Part shown: one piece after another, positions 16,701 to 27,119 of the stretch
Numbering within the stretch: the stretch's first letter is position 1
Layout: each line of letters starts with the position of its first letter
Assembly: GCF_006715635.1 (NCBI RefSeq)
Contig: NZ_VFNP01000002.1
Location: 3,162,001 to 3,226,000 of the forward strand
Source of the DNA: Streptomyces sp. SLBN-118
GTDB taxonomy: Bacteria > Actinomycetota > Actinomycetes > Streptomycetales > Streptomycetaceae
Direction: 5' to 3'
Length of the DNA: 64,000 bases
Notes under the pieces: model-generated
Database searches by the model: none
What the model was told of the DNA's origin: nothing
What the model saw: only the letters and a program-made list of their open reading frames with translations
Made by a program: the position numbers and the translations under genes

Positions 16701-17678
16701 GTGACCGGGATCAAGACGACCGGCGAGAAGAAGCTGATGCTCTTCTCCGGCCGCGCCCACCCCGAGCTGGCCGAGGAGGTCGCGCACCAGCTGGGTGTCG
16801 GCCTGGTGCCGACGAAGGCTTTCGACTTCGCGAACGGCGAGATCTACGTCCGCTTCCAGGAGTCCGCCCGTGGCGCGGACTGCTTCCTGATCCAGAGCCA
16901 CACGGCTCCCATCAATAAGTGGATCATGGAACAGCTGATCATGATCGATGCTCTCAAGCGGGCCTCCGCCCGGAGCATCACCGTGATCATCCCTTCGTAC
17001 GGCTATGCCCGGCAGGACAAGAAGCACCGCGGCCGCGAGCCGATCTCGGCCCGTCTGATCGCCGATCTGCTGAAGACCGCGGGTGCGGACCGCATCCTCA
17101 CGGTCGATCTGCACACCGACCAGATCCAGGGCTTCTTCGACGGCCCGGTCGATCACCTGTCGGCGCTGCCGGTCCTCGCGGACTATGTGGGCGCGAAGGT
17201 CGACCGCAACAAGCTCACCGTCGTCTCCCCCGACGCCGGCCGCGTGCGCGTCGCCGACCGCTGGTGCGACCGCCTGGACGCCCCGCTGGCGATCGTCCAC
17301 AAGCGCCGCGACAAGGACGTCGCCAACCAGGTGACCGTCCACGAGGTCGTGGGTGAGGTCGAGGGCCGTGTCTGTGTCCTCGTCGACGACATGATCGACA
17401 CCGGTGGCACCATCTGCGCCGCGGCGGACGCGCTTTTCGCCCACGGTGCGGAGGACGTGATCGTGACGGCGACGCACGGCATCCTGTCCGGCCCGGCCGC
17501 GGACCGTCTGAAGAACTCCAAGGTGAGCGAGTTCGTGTTCACGAACACGCTGCCCGACCCGGGCGACCTGGAGCTCGACAAGATCACGGTGCTGTCGATC
17601 GCGCCGACGATCGCGCGCGCGGTGCGTGAGGTGTTCGAGGACGGTTCGGTGACGAGCCTCTTCGAGGAGCAGGCGTAA
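16701..17678 (+). CDS. prs: Ribose-phosphate pyrophosphokinase (PRPP synthase)
   Basis: 325 residues, class I PRPP synthase. It makes 5-phosphoribosyl diphosphate from ribose-5-phosphate and ATP for nucleotides, His and Trp. Visible motifs: the flexible-loop region PSYGYARQDKKHRGREPIS near 100-115, VDLHTDQIQGFF, and the PRPP-binding signature VLVDDMIDTGGTI. The GTG start has GAGGAG upstream. It follows glmU after about 110 bases, a conserved actinobacterial neighbourhood, and ends at a strong terminator at 17700. Confidence 0.97.
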   Translation: MTGIKTTGEKKLMLFSGRAHPELAEEVAHQLGVGLVPTKAFDFANGEIYVRFQESARGADCFLIQSHTAPINKWIMEQLIMIDALKRASARSITVIIPSYGYARQDKKHRGREPISARLIADLLKTAGADRILTVDLHTDQIQGFFDGPVDHLSALPVLADYVGAKVDRNKLTVVSPDAGRVRVADRWCDRLDAPLAIVHKRRDKDVANQVTVHEVVGEVEGRVCVLVDDMIDTGGTICAAADALFAHGAEDVIVTATHGILSGPAADRLKNSKVSEFVFTNTLPDPGDLELDKITVLSIAPTIARAVREVFEDGSVTSLFEEQA

Positions 17679-17699
17679 GCGCCGAAGTCGTGTTCGGGC

Positions 17700-17728
17700 A
17701 AGGGCCGCACCCGGTGGGTGCGGCCCTT
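17700..17728 (+). terminator. Terminator after prs
   Basis: A perfect 13-bp stem AAGGGCCGCACCC / GGGTGCGGCCCTT with loop GGT, 22 bases after the prs stop, followed by a T/C-rich stretch. Confidence 0.9.
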
Positions 17729-17740
17729 CTCGTTGATCGA

Positions 17741-17770
17741 TTGGGTCGCTCGGCGGACACCGCGTAGACT
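17741..17770 (+). promoter_or_regulatory. Probable promoter of rplY
   Basis: TTGGGT (17741-17746) and TAGACT (17765-17770) are separated by 18 bases, close to the vegetative sigma consensus in Streptomyces. It lies between the prs terminator and a 128-base rplY leader. Confidence 0.55.
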
Positions 17771-17898
17771 GGCGCAGTTGCTCGGCGAGGGAGGCCGTAC
17801 CCACAGGTACGGCGGTCCGTTATCGACGCGCTCTTCGTAGCAGGCCTGTCGTGGCCGGGTGACCGCCACCAGATGTTTCTGCCATACGAGGAGTGCAC
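17771..17898 (+). promoter_or_regulatory. Structured 5' leader of rplY
   Basis: The untranslated leader contains a perfect 8-bp hairpin GCCGTACC-CACA-GGTACGGC at 17794-17813 and a second stem (GTGGC/GCCAC) around 17850-17870, before the AGGAG ribosome-binding site. L25 leaders in gamma-proteobacteria are autoregulated by structures that bind the protein; whether this leader does so is inference. Confidence 0.35.
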
Positions 17899-18492
17899 AT
17901 GTCCGAGGTCAAGCTCGCCGCCGAGATCCGTACCGAGTTCGGCAAGGGTGCGGCCCGTCGCGTCCGCCGCGAGAGCCGTGTTCCCGGCGTTCTGTACGGC
18001 CACGGTTCCGACCCGGTCCACATCACGCTTCCGGGCCACGAGCTGCTGCTCGCCCTGCGTACCCCCAACGTGCTGCTCGCCGTGGACGTCGAGGGCAAGA
18101 CCGAGCTGGCCATCCCGAAGGCCGTTCAGCGCGACGCGATCAAGGGCTTCCTGGAGCACGTCGACCTGCTCATCGTGAAGCGCGGCGAGAAGGTCAGCGT
18201 CGAGATCCCGGTCCTCACCGAGGGCGAGCTCGCCCCGGGTGCGTACCTGGTCGAGCACGTGCTGAACGCCCTGCCCGTCGAGGCCGAGGCCACGCACATC
18301 CCCGAGTCCGTCACGGTCTCCATCGCGGGCCTGGAGGCCGGCGACTCGATCCTCGCCAAGGACGTGCCGCTGCCGTCCGGCACGACCCTGACCGTCGAGG
18401 ACGACACCGTCGTCCTGCAGGTCCTGGCCGCGCAGGCCGAGGAGCCGGCCGCCGAGGCCGAGGGCGAGGGCGAAGAGGTCGCCGAGGTCTGA
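17899..18492 (+). CDS. rplY: 50S ribosomal protein L25 / general stress protein Ctc
   Basis: 197 residues. The N-terminal L25 domain (LAAEIRTEFGKGAARRVRR, VLYGHG) binds 5S rRNA; the C-terminal TL5/CTC domain covers about 95-185 (LVEHVLNALPVEAEATHIP) and ends in a Glu/Ala tail. The two-domain Ctc form is normal in actinobacteria. The ATG at 17899 is chosen for its ACGAGGAG site, over a GTG six bases upstream. The usual neighbour pth follows. Confidence 0.96.
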   Translation: MSEVKLAAEIRTEFGKGAARRVRRESRVPGVLYGHGSDPVHITLPGHELLLALRTPNVLLAVDVEGKTELAIPKAVQRDAIKGFLEHVDLLIVKRGEKVSVEIPVLTEGELAPGAYLVEHVLNALPVEAEATHIPESVTVSIAGLEAGDSILAKDVPLPSGTTLTVEDDTVVLQVLAAQAEEPAAEAEGEGEEVAEV

Positions 18493-18496
18493 GCCG

Positions 18497-18631
18497 TAGG
18501 GGGTGTCTTTGGGATCAGGCCGGATCAGTGAGCGGGGTCTGGTGATGGGGGCACCTCCCGTGCCCGAAGGGCTACGGGGGAGTGCCGTGCCGGGGCACGC
18601 GAGCCCGGCAAGATCCGAAAGACGCCCCCTA
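18497..18631. repeat. Composite dispersed repeat with 20-bp terminal inverted repeats
   Basis: Left arm TAGGGGGTGTCTTTGGGATC (18497-18516) and right arm GATCCGAAAGACGCCCCCTA (18612-18631) match as inverted repeats at 18 of 20 positions. Inside, 18547-18582 is a palindromic GGGGGCACCTCCC...GGGGGAG unit, of the same kind as the two copies at 54670 and 55318. The whole looks like a small non-coding mobile or REP/MITE-like element in the rplY-pth gap. Confidence 0.7.
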
Positions 18632-18653
18632 AGCTCTGCCTGAGCTTGGCTTG

Positions 18654-18685
18654 ACGGGGTGGCGGGCTGCGGCCCGCCACCCCGT
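18654..18685. terminator. Strong terminator after rplY
   Basis: A perfect 14-bp stem ACGGGGTGGCGGGC / GCCCGCCACCCCGT with loop TGCG, followed by TTTCCC. Confidence 0.9.
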
Positions 18686-18689
18686 TTCC

Positions 18690-18761
18690 CTGTTCGTACG
18701 CAGACTGCCCGTACGCAAACTGCCCGTACGCACACGTCAGTAGCACCTGTCCGTACGCAAA
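18690..18761 (+). repeat. 15-bp direct repeats upstream of pth
   Basis: Three exact-period copies of CTG(T/C)(T/C)CGTACGCA(G/A/C)A lie at 18690, 18705 and 18720, and a fourth at 18747 after a 12-base interruption. They occupy the presumed pth promoter region, just before the AGGAG site. Confidence 0.75.
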
Positions 18762-18786
18762 CCGCACGCGAGGAGACACAGCGCAG

Positions 18787-19380
18787 ATGTCCGACGCGAA
18801 CGCCCCTTGGCTCGTCGTGGGCCTCGGCAATCCAGGTCCCGACTACGCCGCGAACCGGCACAACGTCGGGTTCATGGTCGCCGACGTCCTCGCGGAGCGC
18901 ATCGGCGGCTCGTTCAAGCGCGCCCAGAAGGCGCAGGCGCAGGTCCTCGAGGGCCGGATCGGACCCCCGGGACTCGGCAGCCGCCGGGTGATCCTCGCCA
19001 AGCCGATGTCGTACATGAACCTCTCCGGCGGGCCGGTCACCTCGCTGCGCGACTTCTACAGGGTGCCGCTCGCCAACATCGTGGCCGTCCACGACGAACT
19101 GGACATCGACTACGGCATGCTGCGGCTGAAGCTGGGCGGCGGCGACAACGGGCACAATGGCCTGAAGTCCTTGACCAAGGCGATGGGCCCCGACTATCAC
19201 CGGGTGCGGTTCGGGATCGGCCGTCCGCCGGGCCGGATGCAGGTCGCGGACTTCGTACTGAAGGACTTCTCCTCCACGGAGCGCAAGGAACTCGGCTACT
19301 TCGTGGACCGGGCGGCGGACGCGGTGGAGTGCCTGGTGATCGACGGCCTGGAGCGGGCGCAAAGTACGTACAACTCCTGA
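18787..19380 (+). CDS. pth: Peptidyl-tRNA hydrolase
   Basis: 197 residues, standard length. It frees peptides from prematurely dropped peptidyl-tRNA. Visible motifs: [20 protein letters not shown] near the start with the catalytic His in [16 protein letters not shown], and [20 protein letters not shown] with the conserved Asp, then [11 protein letters not shown]. The ATG has AGGAG upstream. It follows rplY, the common actinobacterial order. Confidence 0.97.
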   Translation: MSDANAPWLVVGLGNPGPDYAANRHNVGFMVADVLAERIGGSFKRAQKAQAQVLEGRIGPPGLGSRRVILAKPMSYMNLSGGPVTSLRDFYRVPLANIVAVHDELDIDYGMLRLKLGGGDNGHNGLKSLTKAMGPDYHRVRFGIGRPPGRMQVADFVLKDFSSTERKELGYFVDRAADAVECLVIDGLERAQSTYNS

Positions 19381-19434
19381 TAAGCCCGGGTCCCGAGTTG
19401 ACCGGGCGCGGGCCATGGCCAAGGATCGCGCCCC

Positions 19435-19926
19435 ATGCACCTCTCTTCCAGGGGACGCCCCCGGACCTCCCGGACGGACATCCTCCTGTACGGAAGCCGG
19501 GCAGCCATGGCCGGTGTTGCCCTGCTGCTCATCGTCGCGGGCTTCTGGTCGTCATGGGGCGACGCGCAGCACGTACTGCTCGCCAAGGGCCGCGAGCACG
19601 GCACGCTGACGGTCGCCGACTGCGGCGAGAAGACCTGCACGGGCCCGTACGACCCTGAGGGCACGCCCGCGCCCCGCAAGGGAATGACGATAGAGAAGTC
19701 GGTCGCCGTGAAGAAGGGCGAAAAGCTCCCTGTGGTCGTCAAGCCGGGCACCGACGAGGTGGTCCGCACCGGTTGGGCGGGCGCGCTGCACGCCTGGCTC
19801 CCGATGGGGGGCGCCCTACTGCTCGCGGCTCTGGTCATCGGGGGCGGACTGCGGCTGACCCGGCTCGCCTGGGCGACCGCGGCGGCGGGCGGGGCGCTGC
19901 TGGCAGGAGCCTTTTTCGCGCTCTGA
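19435..19926 (+). CDS. Hypothetical membrane protein
   Basis: 163 residues. One membrane helix near 24-42 (AGVALLLIVAGFWSSWG), an extracytoplasmic segment with paired cysteines (DCGEKTCTGPYDPEG), then two C-terminal helices from about 112 to 163. The start ATG at 19435 has AAGGAT upstream. It follows pth by 54 bases and may be cotranscribed. No named family is recognised. Confidence 0.8.
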   Translation: MHLSSRGRPRTSRTDILLYGSRAAMAGVALLLIVAGFWSSWGDAQHVLLAKGREHGTLTVADCGEKTCTGPYDPEGTPAPRKGMTIEKSVAVKKGEKLPVVVKPGTDEVVRTGWAGALHAWLPMGGALLLAALVIGGGLRLTRLAWATAAAGGALLAGAFFAL

Positions 19927-20125
19927 GCCCGTACCCGGCGCGCGAACAAACGTCCCAACCGCCCTACCGGAACGCCATATTCACCTGATCGTTATCCAGG
20001 ACTAATGGGGTAATCGATGACTCATGGTGCGGATGCGACACCAGGTGTCTTGACGGACGCCCTGGTTCACAGGACGCTGAGCCGCCACCCCCACGGCACC
20101 CGTCCCTTCTCCCGTTGGATTGCCC

Positions 20126-20797
20126 ATGCGCACCCTCAGGTCCACCGGCGCCCTGGTGGCTGCAGCCGCGCTCTCGCTGCTGGCCGCTCCCGCCGCGCAC
20201 GCCACCCCTCCCGGCGACAACGGCACCGTGAAGATCCACGACGCCAAGACCGGCGAAGAACTCAAAAAGAACGAGCCGCACGTCTGCTCGTTCTATCTCG
20301 ACGCGTTCGGCTTCGACGGCGCCCAGCAAGTCGACTGGAAGATCGTCGAGATGCCGCCCACCGGCACCAAGGACAAGCTCGCCGACAGCGGTTCGCTGGC
20401 GCTCGACCTCGAGGGTCACGGCCGTACGGCCGACAAGACCCTGCCCGACGGGCACTACAAGCTCATCTGGAACTTCGACGGCGAGCACGGCAAGGCCAAG
20501 CACAAGGTCTTCTGGACCGACTGCGAGGACGACAGCGAGCCGAGCGGGCAGCCGTCCGGCAGCCCCTCCGGGGAGCCTTCCGAGGAGCCCTCCGAGCAGC
20601 CGACGACGGAGCCCACCTCGTCCTCGTCCGACTCCGCGGCCCCGACGCCCGCCCCGTCCTCGTCCGCCAACGGCGGCGGTGACCTGGCGGAGACCGGTTC
20701 GAGCGCCCCGGTCGGCGCCATCTCGGCGGTCGCCGCGGCACTCGTCGGCGCGGGCGGCTACCTTCTCGCGCGCCGCCGCAAGACCCAGCAGCACTGA
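20126..20797 (+). CDS. LAETG-anchored cell-wall surface protein
   Basis: 223 residues. Signal peptide at 1-26 (LVAAAALSLLAAPAAHA), a small globular domain to about 135 (CSFYLDAFGFDG, VDWKIVEMPPTG, DGHYKLIWNFDG, with two cysteines), a Ser/Glu/Pro-rich stalk of about 50 residues, then LAETG, a hydrophobic helix and RRRK tail. LAxTG is the class E sortase signal of Streptomyces, so the protein should be linked to peptidoglycan. ATG 20126 is chosen for the signal peptide although its ribosome-binding site is weak. No sortase gene is in the window. Confidence 0.9.
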   Translation: MRTLRSTGALVAAAALSLLAAPAAHATPPGDNGTVKIHDAKTGEELKKNEPHVCSFYLDAFGFDGAQQVDWKIVEMPPTGTKDKLADSGSLALDLEGHGRTADKTLPDGHYKLIWNFDGEHGKAKHKVFWTDCEDDSEPSGQPSGSPSGEPSEEPSEQPTTEPTSSSSDSAAPTPAPSSSANGGGDLAETGSSAPVGAISAVAAALVGAGGYLLARRRKTQQH

Positions 20798-20810
20798 CGC
20801 GACAGCGCAA

Positions 20811-20853
20811 AGCGGCCCCCTCCCCGGTACTTCCGTCCGGGGAGGGGGCCGCT
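20811..20853. terminator. Bidirectional terminator between surface protein and ppc
   Basis: A perfect 17-bp stem (AGCGGCCCCCTCCCCGG and its complement) with a 9-base loop, placed between two converging genes. Confidence 0.93.
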
Positions 20854-20876
20854 GCCTGTTTCCGTCAGCCCCGCCG

Positions 20877-23606
<2,730 letters not shown>

Positions 23607-23773
23607 AGGTGCGGCTCCTTGCAGTGTTTGAGCACGTCTGGAGGGGTCTGGAGGCTGCGGACCGCGCTGTCCGACGACACCCAGGATAGGTGCCCTTTTC
23701 TTTGACGTTCGCCGCCGTTCTCCAAGGGTCTCTTGCCGAGAGGCTGCGCACTGCCATACTTACGATGCCGTAG

Positions 23774-23789
23774 GTTACGCGACCGTAAC
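23774..23789. promoter_or_regulatory. Inverted repeat upstream of the desaturase operon
   Basis: GTTACG-CGAC-CGTAAC is a perfect 6+4+6 inverted repeat 40 bases before the desaturase start, flanked by further TACG/CGTA echoes. The TetR gene in the same operon is the likely binder (inference). Confidence 0.5.
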
Positions 23790-23828
23790 GCGGTATCTGT
23801 AGTGATCTCTCACCCCACAGGGGACCCC

Positions 23829-24809
23829 ATGACGACAAGCCCCGATCTGCTGGACGACGCCCCCGAGACGACGTCGGCCGACCTCCCCTCTGCCACGCTC
23901 AGCGGGGACCGCAAGCGGTCGATCGAGCAGATCGCCCTGCTGCTCTTCATCACGGTGCCCTTCTTCGCCCTGCTCGCGGCCGTGCCGCTGGCCTGGGGAC
24001 GGGGGGTGAGCTGGCTCGATCTGGGCCTGCTCGTTGCCATGTACTACATCGGCTGCCACGGCATCACGATCGGCTTCCACCGCTATTTCACCCACGGCTC
24101 CTTCAAGGCGAAGCGCCCGCTGCGGATCGTGCTCGCGGTCATGGGCTCGCTGGCCGTCGAGGGCCCGCTGGTGCGCTGGGTGGCCGACCACCGCAAGCAC
24201 CACAAGTTCTCCGACGCCGAGGGCGACCCCCACTCGCCATGGCGTTTCGGCGAGAGTGTCCCCGCGCTGATGAAGGGCCTGTGGTGGGCACACATCGGCT
24301 GGATGTTCGACGAGGAGCGCACGCCGCAGCACAAGTACGCACCGGACCTGATCAAGGACCCGGCCCTGCGCCGGATCTCTCGTGACTTCATCTGGTGGAC
24401 GGTGCTCTCGCTCGCGATCCCGCCGCTGGTCGGCGGTCTGGTGACCATGTCGTGGTGGGGGGCCTTCACCGCCTTCTTCTGGGGCTCGCTCGTCCGGGTC
24501 GCGCTGCTGCATCACGTCACCTGGTCGATCAACTCGATCTGCCACGCGGTCGGCAAGCGCCCCTTCAAGTCCCGCGACCGCTCGGGCAATGTCTGGTGGC
24601 TGGCTGTGCTCTCCTGCGGCGAGTCCTGGCACAACCTCCACCACGCCGAGCCGACGAGCGCGCGCCACGGGGTGCTGCGCGGGCAGATCGACTCCAGCGC
24701 CCGGCTGATCCGCTGGTTCGAGCAGCTGGGCTGGGCCTACGACGTGCGCTGGCCCAGCGCGTCCCGTATCGACGCCCGGCGCAAGGGCGAGGCAGCCGAC
24801 CCGGCATGA
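23829..24809 (+). CDS. Membrane fatty-acid (acyl-CoA delta-9 type) desaturase
   Basis: 326 residues. It inserts a double bond into long acyl chains, adjusting membrane fluidity. The three histidine boxes of the di-iron site are present: HRYFTH near 80, HRKHH near 117 and HNLHH near 275. Four membrane helices lie around 40-85 and 195-240. The ATG at 23829 follows AGGGGA. The stop overlaps the start of the downstream TetR gene (ATGA), so a regulated two-gene operon is likely. Divergent from ppc. Confidence 0.93.
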   Translation: MTTSPDLLDDAPETTSADLPSATLSGDRKRSIEQIALLLFITVPFFALLAAVPLAWGRGVSWLDLGLLVAMYYIGCHGITIGFHRYFTHGSFKAKRPLRIVLAVMGSLAVEGPLVRWVADHRKHHKFSDAEGDPHSPWRFGESVPALMKGLWWAHIGWMFDEERTPQHKYAPDLIKDPALRRISRDFIWWTVLSLAIPPLVGGLVTMSWWGAFTAFFWGSLVRVALLHHVTWSINSICHAVGKRPFKSRDRSGNVWWLAVLSCGESWHNLHHAEPTSARHGVLRGQIDSSARLIRWFEQLGWAYDVRWPSASRIDARRKGEAADPA

Positions 24810-25498
24810 TTGACGACGTGGCGATCGACGGCGGCACCAGCAGCGGTACGGACAAGAAGCGGCCCCCCGGAAGCAGGCGGGCCCGCCGGGTCCGGATGAC
24901 CGGGGCCGAGCGCCGGGAGCAGCTGCTGGACATCGGCCGCACCCTGTTCGCCGAGAAGGGCTTCGAGGGCACGTCGGTCGAGGAGATCGCCGCGAAGGCG
25001 GGCGTCTCCAAGCCGGTGGTGTACGAGCACTTCGGCGGCAAGGAGGGGCTGTACGCCGTCGTCGTCGACCGCGAGATGCGCCAGCTGCTCGACATGGTGA
25101 CCAGCGCGCTGACCGCGGGGCACCCTCGGGAGCTGCTCGAACAGGCCGCCTTCGCCCTGCTCGACTACATCGAGACGTATACGGACGGCTTCCGCATCCT
25201 CGTCCGTGACTCGCCCGTCGCCCAGTCGACGGGCACCTTCGCCTCGCTGATCAGTGATATCGCGACCCAGGTCGAGGACATCCTCGGCCTGGAGTTCAAG
25301 GCCCGCGGCTTCGACCCGAAGCTGGCTCCGCTGTACGCCCAGGCGCTGGTCGGCATGGTGGCGCTCACGGGCCAGTGGTGGGTGGACGCACGCCGTCCCA
25401 AGAAGGCCGAGGTCGCGGCGCATCTGGTGAATCTGGCGTGGCACGGCCTGGACGGCCTGGAGCAGAAGCCGCGGCTGATAGGACACCGCAAGAGCTGA
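24806..25498 (+). CDS. TetR-family regulator coupled to the desaturase
   Basis: 230 residues: a basic N-terminal extension (KKRPPGSRRARRVRM), a TetR helix-turn-helix at about 30-80 (GFEGTSVEEIAAKAGVSKPV, then YEHFGGKEGLYAVV) and an all-helical ligand domain. Its ATG overlaps the desaturase stop, so it probably senses fatty acyl molecules and represses its own operon, perhaps through the repeat at 23774-23789. The link is by context only. Confidence 0.92.
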   Translation: MIDDVAIDGGTSSGTDKKRPPGSRRARRVRMTGAERREQLLDIGRTLFAEKGFEGTSVEEIAAKAGVSKPVVYEHFGGKEGLYAVVVDREMRQLLDMVTSALTAGHPRELLEQAAFALLDYIETYTDGFRILVRDSPVAQSTGTFASLISDIATQVEDILGLEFKARGFDPKLAPLYAQALVGMVALTGQWWVDARRPKKAEVAAHLVNLAWHGLDGLEQKPRLIGHRKS

Positions 25499-25538
25499 CC
25501 GGACTCACGGGTATCCGTGATCCCCGGTCCCGTACACA

Positions 25539-25579
25539 GAGCGCCCCGTCGCACCGGACCGCCGGTCGGCGGGGCGCTC
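25539..25579. terminator. Terminator between TetR gene and tam
   Basis: A 10-bp stem GAGCGCCCCG / CGGGGCGCTC with a loop that can itself pair, between converging genes. Confidence 0.7.
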
Positions 25580-25666
25580 CCGCGCTCAGAGGTCCCCCGG
25601 CCTCGTCGGCTCCAGGAACTCATCCCGAGGGCGCGGCGAGCTGGACACGGTCAACAGCGGCGAGCA

Positions 25667-26488
25667 TCACGCCCCCTTTCGTGCGACGGCGAAGACGCGG
25701 CGGAACGGGAAGACCGTGCCGTGCGGGCCCGGTGGGTAGGCCTTGCGGAGCAGGTCGCGGTACTGGCCGAGGAATTCGTGCTCCGCGTCGGGATCGTCGG
25801 CGAGTTCGGTGAGGACCGGGCGCAGGGCCGTGCCCTTGACCCAGTCGAGCACCGGGTCCTCCCCGGTCAGGAGCTGGAGATAGGTGGTTTCCCAGGTGTC
25901 CGCCTCGCAGCCGAGATCCACCAGGCGGCCCAGATAGTCGGCGGGCTCCAGGATGTGCACATACCGGCGACCGTGGTCGCCGAGGCGGTCGCGCCACTGC
26001 GGGGTGGCGCAGAGCTCGCCGAGCAGGGCGTGGCTGGGGGAGGTGAAGTTGCCGGGTACCTGGAAGGCGAAGCTTCCTCCGGGGTTGAGGCCGTCGATCC
26101 AGAGAGAGAAGGACTCGGGATGGTTGGGCACCCATTGCAGTGCGGCATTGGAGACGATCAGGTCGTACGGCGCCTCGGGCGTCCAGTGCGCGGCATCGGC
26201 GAGCCTGAAGTCGAGCCGGCCGCCGCCTGCCGTGGTACCCGCGTGCTCCTTCTCCGCCATCGCGAGCATCTCGGGAGAGAGGTCGAAGCCGGTGATGCGG
26301 GCGTCGGGCCAGCGGTCGGCGAGCAGCGCGGTGACATTGCCGGGGCCGCAGCCGATGTCCGCGATACGGGCGGGCCGGCCGAGGTCGGGGAGCTGCGGTA
26401 TTCGGTTGAGCAGATCCAGGAACGGCCGGGTCCTGTGCCCTGCGTGGCGCAGGTACTGATGCGGATCCCAGGTTGGTTCGGAATGCAT
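25667..26488 (-). CDS. tam: Trans-aconitate 2-methyltransferase
   Basis: 273 residues, the normal length. SAM-dependent methyltransferase with motif I IADIGCGPGNVTALLA near 34-49, acidic loop GFDLSPEML and motif LIVSNAALQWVPNH. It methylates trans-aconitate, an aconitase inhibitor formed from cis-aconitate. The ATG at 26488 is chosen for its GGGGG site; the frame continues upstream without a good start. It is divergent from tamR across a palindromic operator, the arrangement described in S. coelicolor. Confidence 0.95.
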   Translation of the reverse strand: MHSEPTWDPHQYLRHAGHRTRPFLDLLNRIPQLPDLGRPARIADIGCGPGNVTALLADRWPDARITGFDLSPEMLAMAEKEHAGTTAGGGRLDFRLADAAHWTPEAPYDLIVSNAALQWVPNHPESFSLWIDGLNPGGSFAFQVPGNFTSPSHALLGELCATPQWRDRLGDHGRRYVHILEPADYLGRLVDLGCEADTWETTYLQLLTGEDPVLDWVKGTALRPVLTELADDPDAEHEFLGQYRDLLRKAYPPGPHGTVFPFRRVFAVARKGA

Positions 26489-26572
26489 GTTCGAGCCCCC
26501 TTTTGGTGGAACGGCGTGCCGAAGCGGAATGGAGTTCCGGCCCGACCATGCCCAAGGTTGAACCCTAATATA

Positions 26573-26586
26573 TCTTGATGTCAAGA
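26573..26586. promoter_or_regulatory. TamR operator between tam and tamR
   Basis: TCTTGA-TG-TCAAGA is a perfect inverted repeat in the 133-bp divergent gap, of the MarR-site type. In S. coelicolor TamR binds such a site between these two genes. A TACACT -10-like hexamer for tamR follows at about 26609-26614. Confidence 0.8.
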
Positions 26587-26621
26587 GACTTCACATCGAC
26601 AGACCCTCTACACTGATCGAC

Positions 26622-27119
26622 ATGGAGGACGAGGTCGATCGACTGGTCGCAGCATGGCGCCGTGAGCGCCCCGACCTCGACGTGGAACCGCTCGAGGTGC
26701 TCAGCCGCGTCTCCCGGCTCGCCCGCCATCTCGACCGGGCCCGCAGGATCGCCTTCTCCGAGCACAATCTCGAGCCGTGGGAGTTCGACGTGCTCACATC
26801 GCTGCGGCGCGCGGGCGCTCCGTATCAGCTCTCGCCCGGCCAGCTGCTGACCCAGACCCTGGTCACCTCCGGCACGATGACCAATCGCATCGACCGGCTC
26901 GCCAAGAAGGACCTGGTGGAGCGGTTGCCGGATCCCAGTGACCGGCGCGGGGTACTGGTGCGCCTCACCCCCGAAGGGCGGGATCGTGCGGACCAGGCGC
27001 TGGCCGGGCTGCTCGCGCAGGAGCGCGCGATCCTCGCCGAACTGTCGCGGGCTCAGCGGGCGGAACTGGCGGCGTTGCTACGCCAGTTGACCGCCCCGTT
27101 CGACAACATCCCCGGCTAG
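26622..27119 (+). CDS. tamR: MarR-family regulator TamR
   Basis: 165 residues, MarR winged helix: recognition region LLTQTLVTSGTMTNRIDRLAKKDLVERLP near 82-110 and the wing DPSDRRGVLVRLTPEG. Divergent from tam, as for S. coelicolor TamR, which responds to trans-aconitate, citrate and related acids and controls tam and citrate-cycle genes under oxidative stress. Identity rests on sequence type plus this exact context. Its last 42 bases overlap, tail to tail, the 3' end of the next gene. Confidence 0.92.
   Translation: MEDEVDRLVAAWRRERPDLDVEPLEVLSRVSRLARHLDRARRIAFSEHNLEPWEFDVLTSLRRAGAPYQLSPGQLLTQTLVTSGTMTNRIDRLAKKDLVERLPDPSDRRGVLVRLTPEGRDRADQALAGLLAQERAILAELSRAQRAELAALLRQLTAPFDNIPG

Noticed and set aside
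18690..18761. CRISPR array
   Set aside because: Repeats are 15 bp with no spacers between the first three copies and no cas genes nearby.
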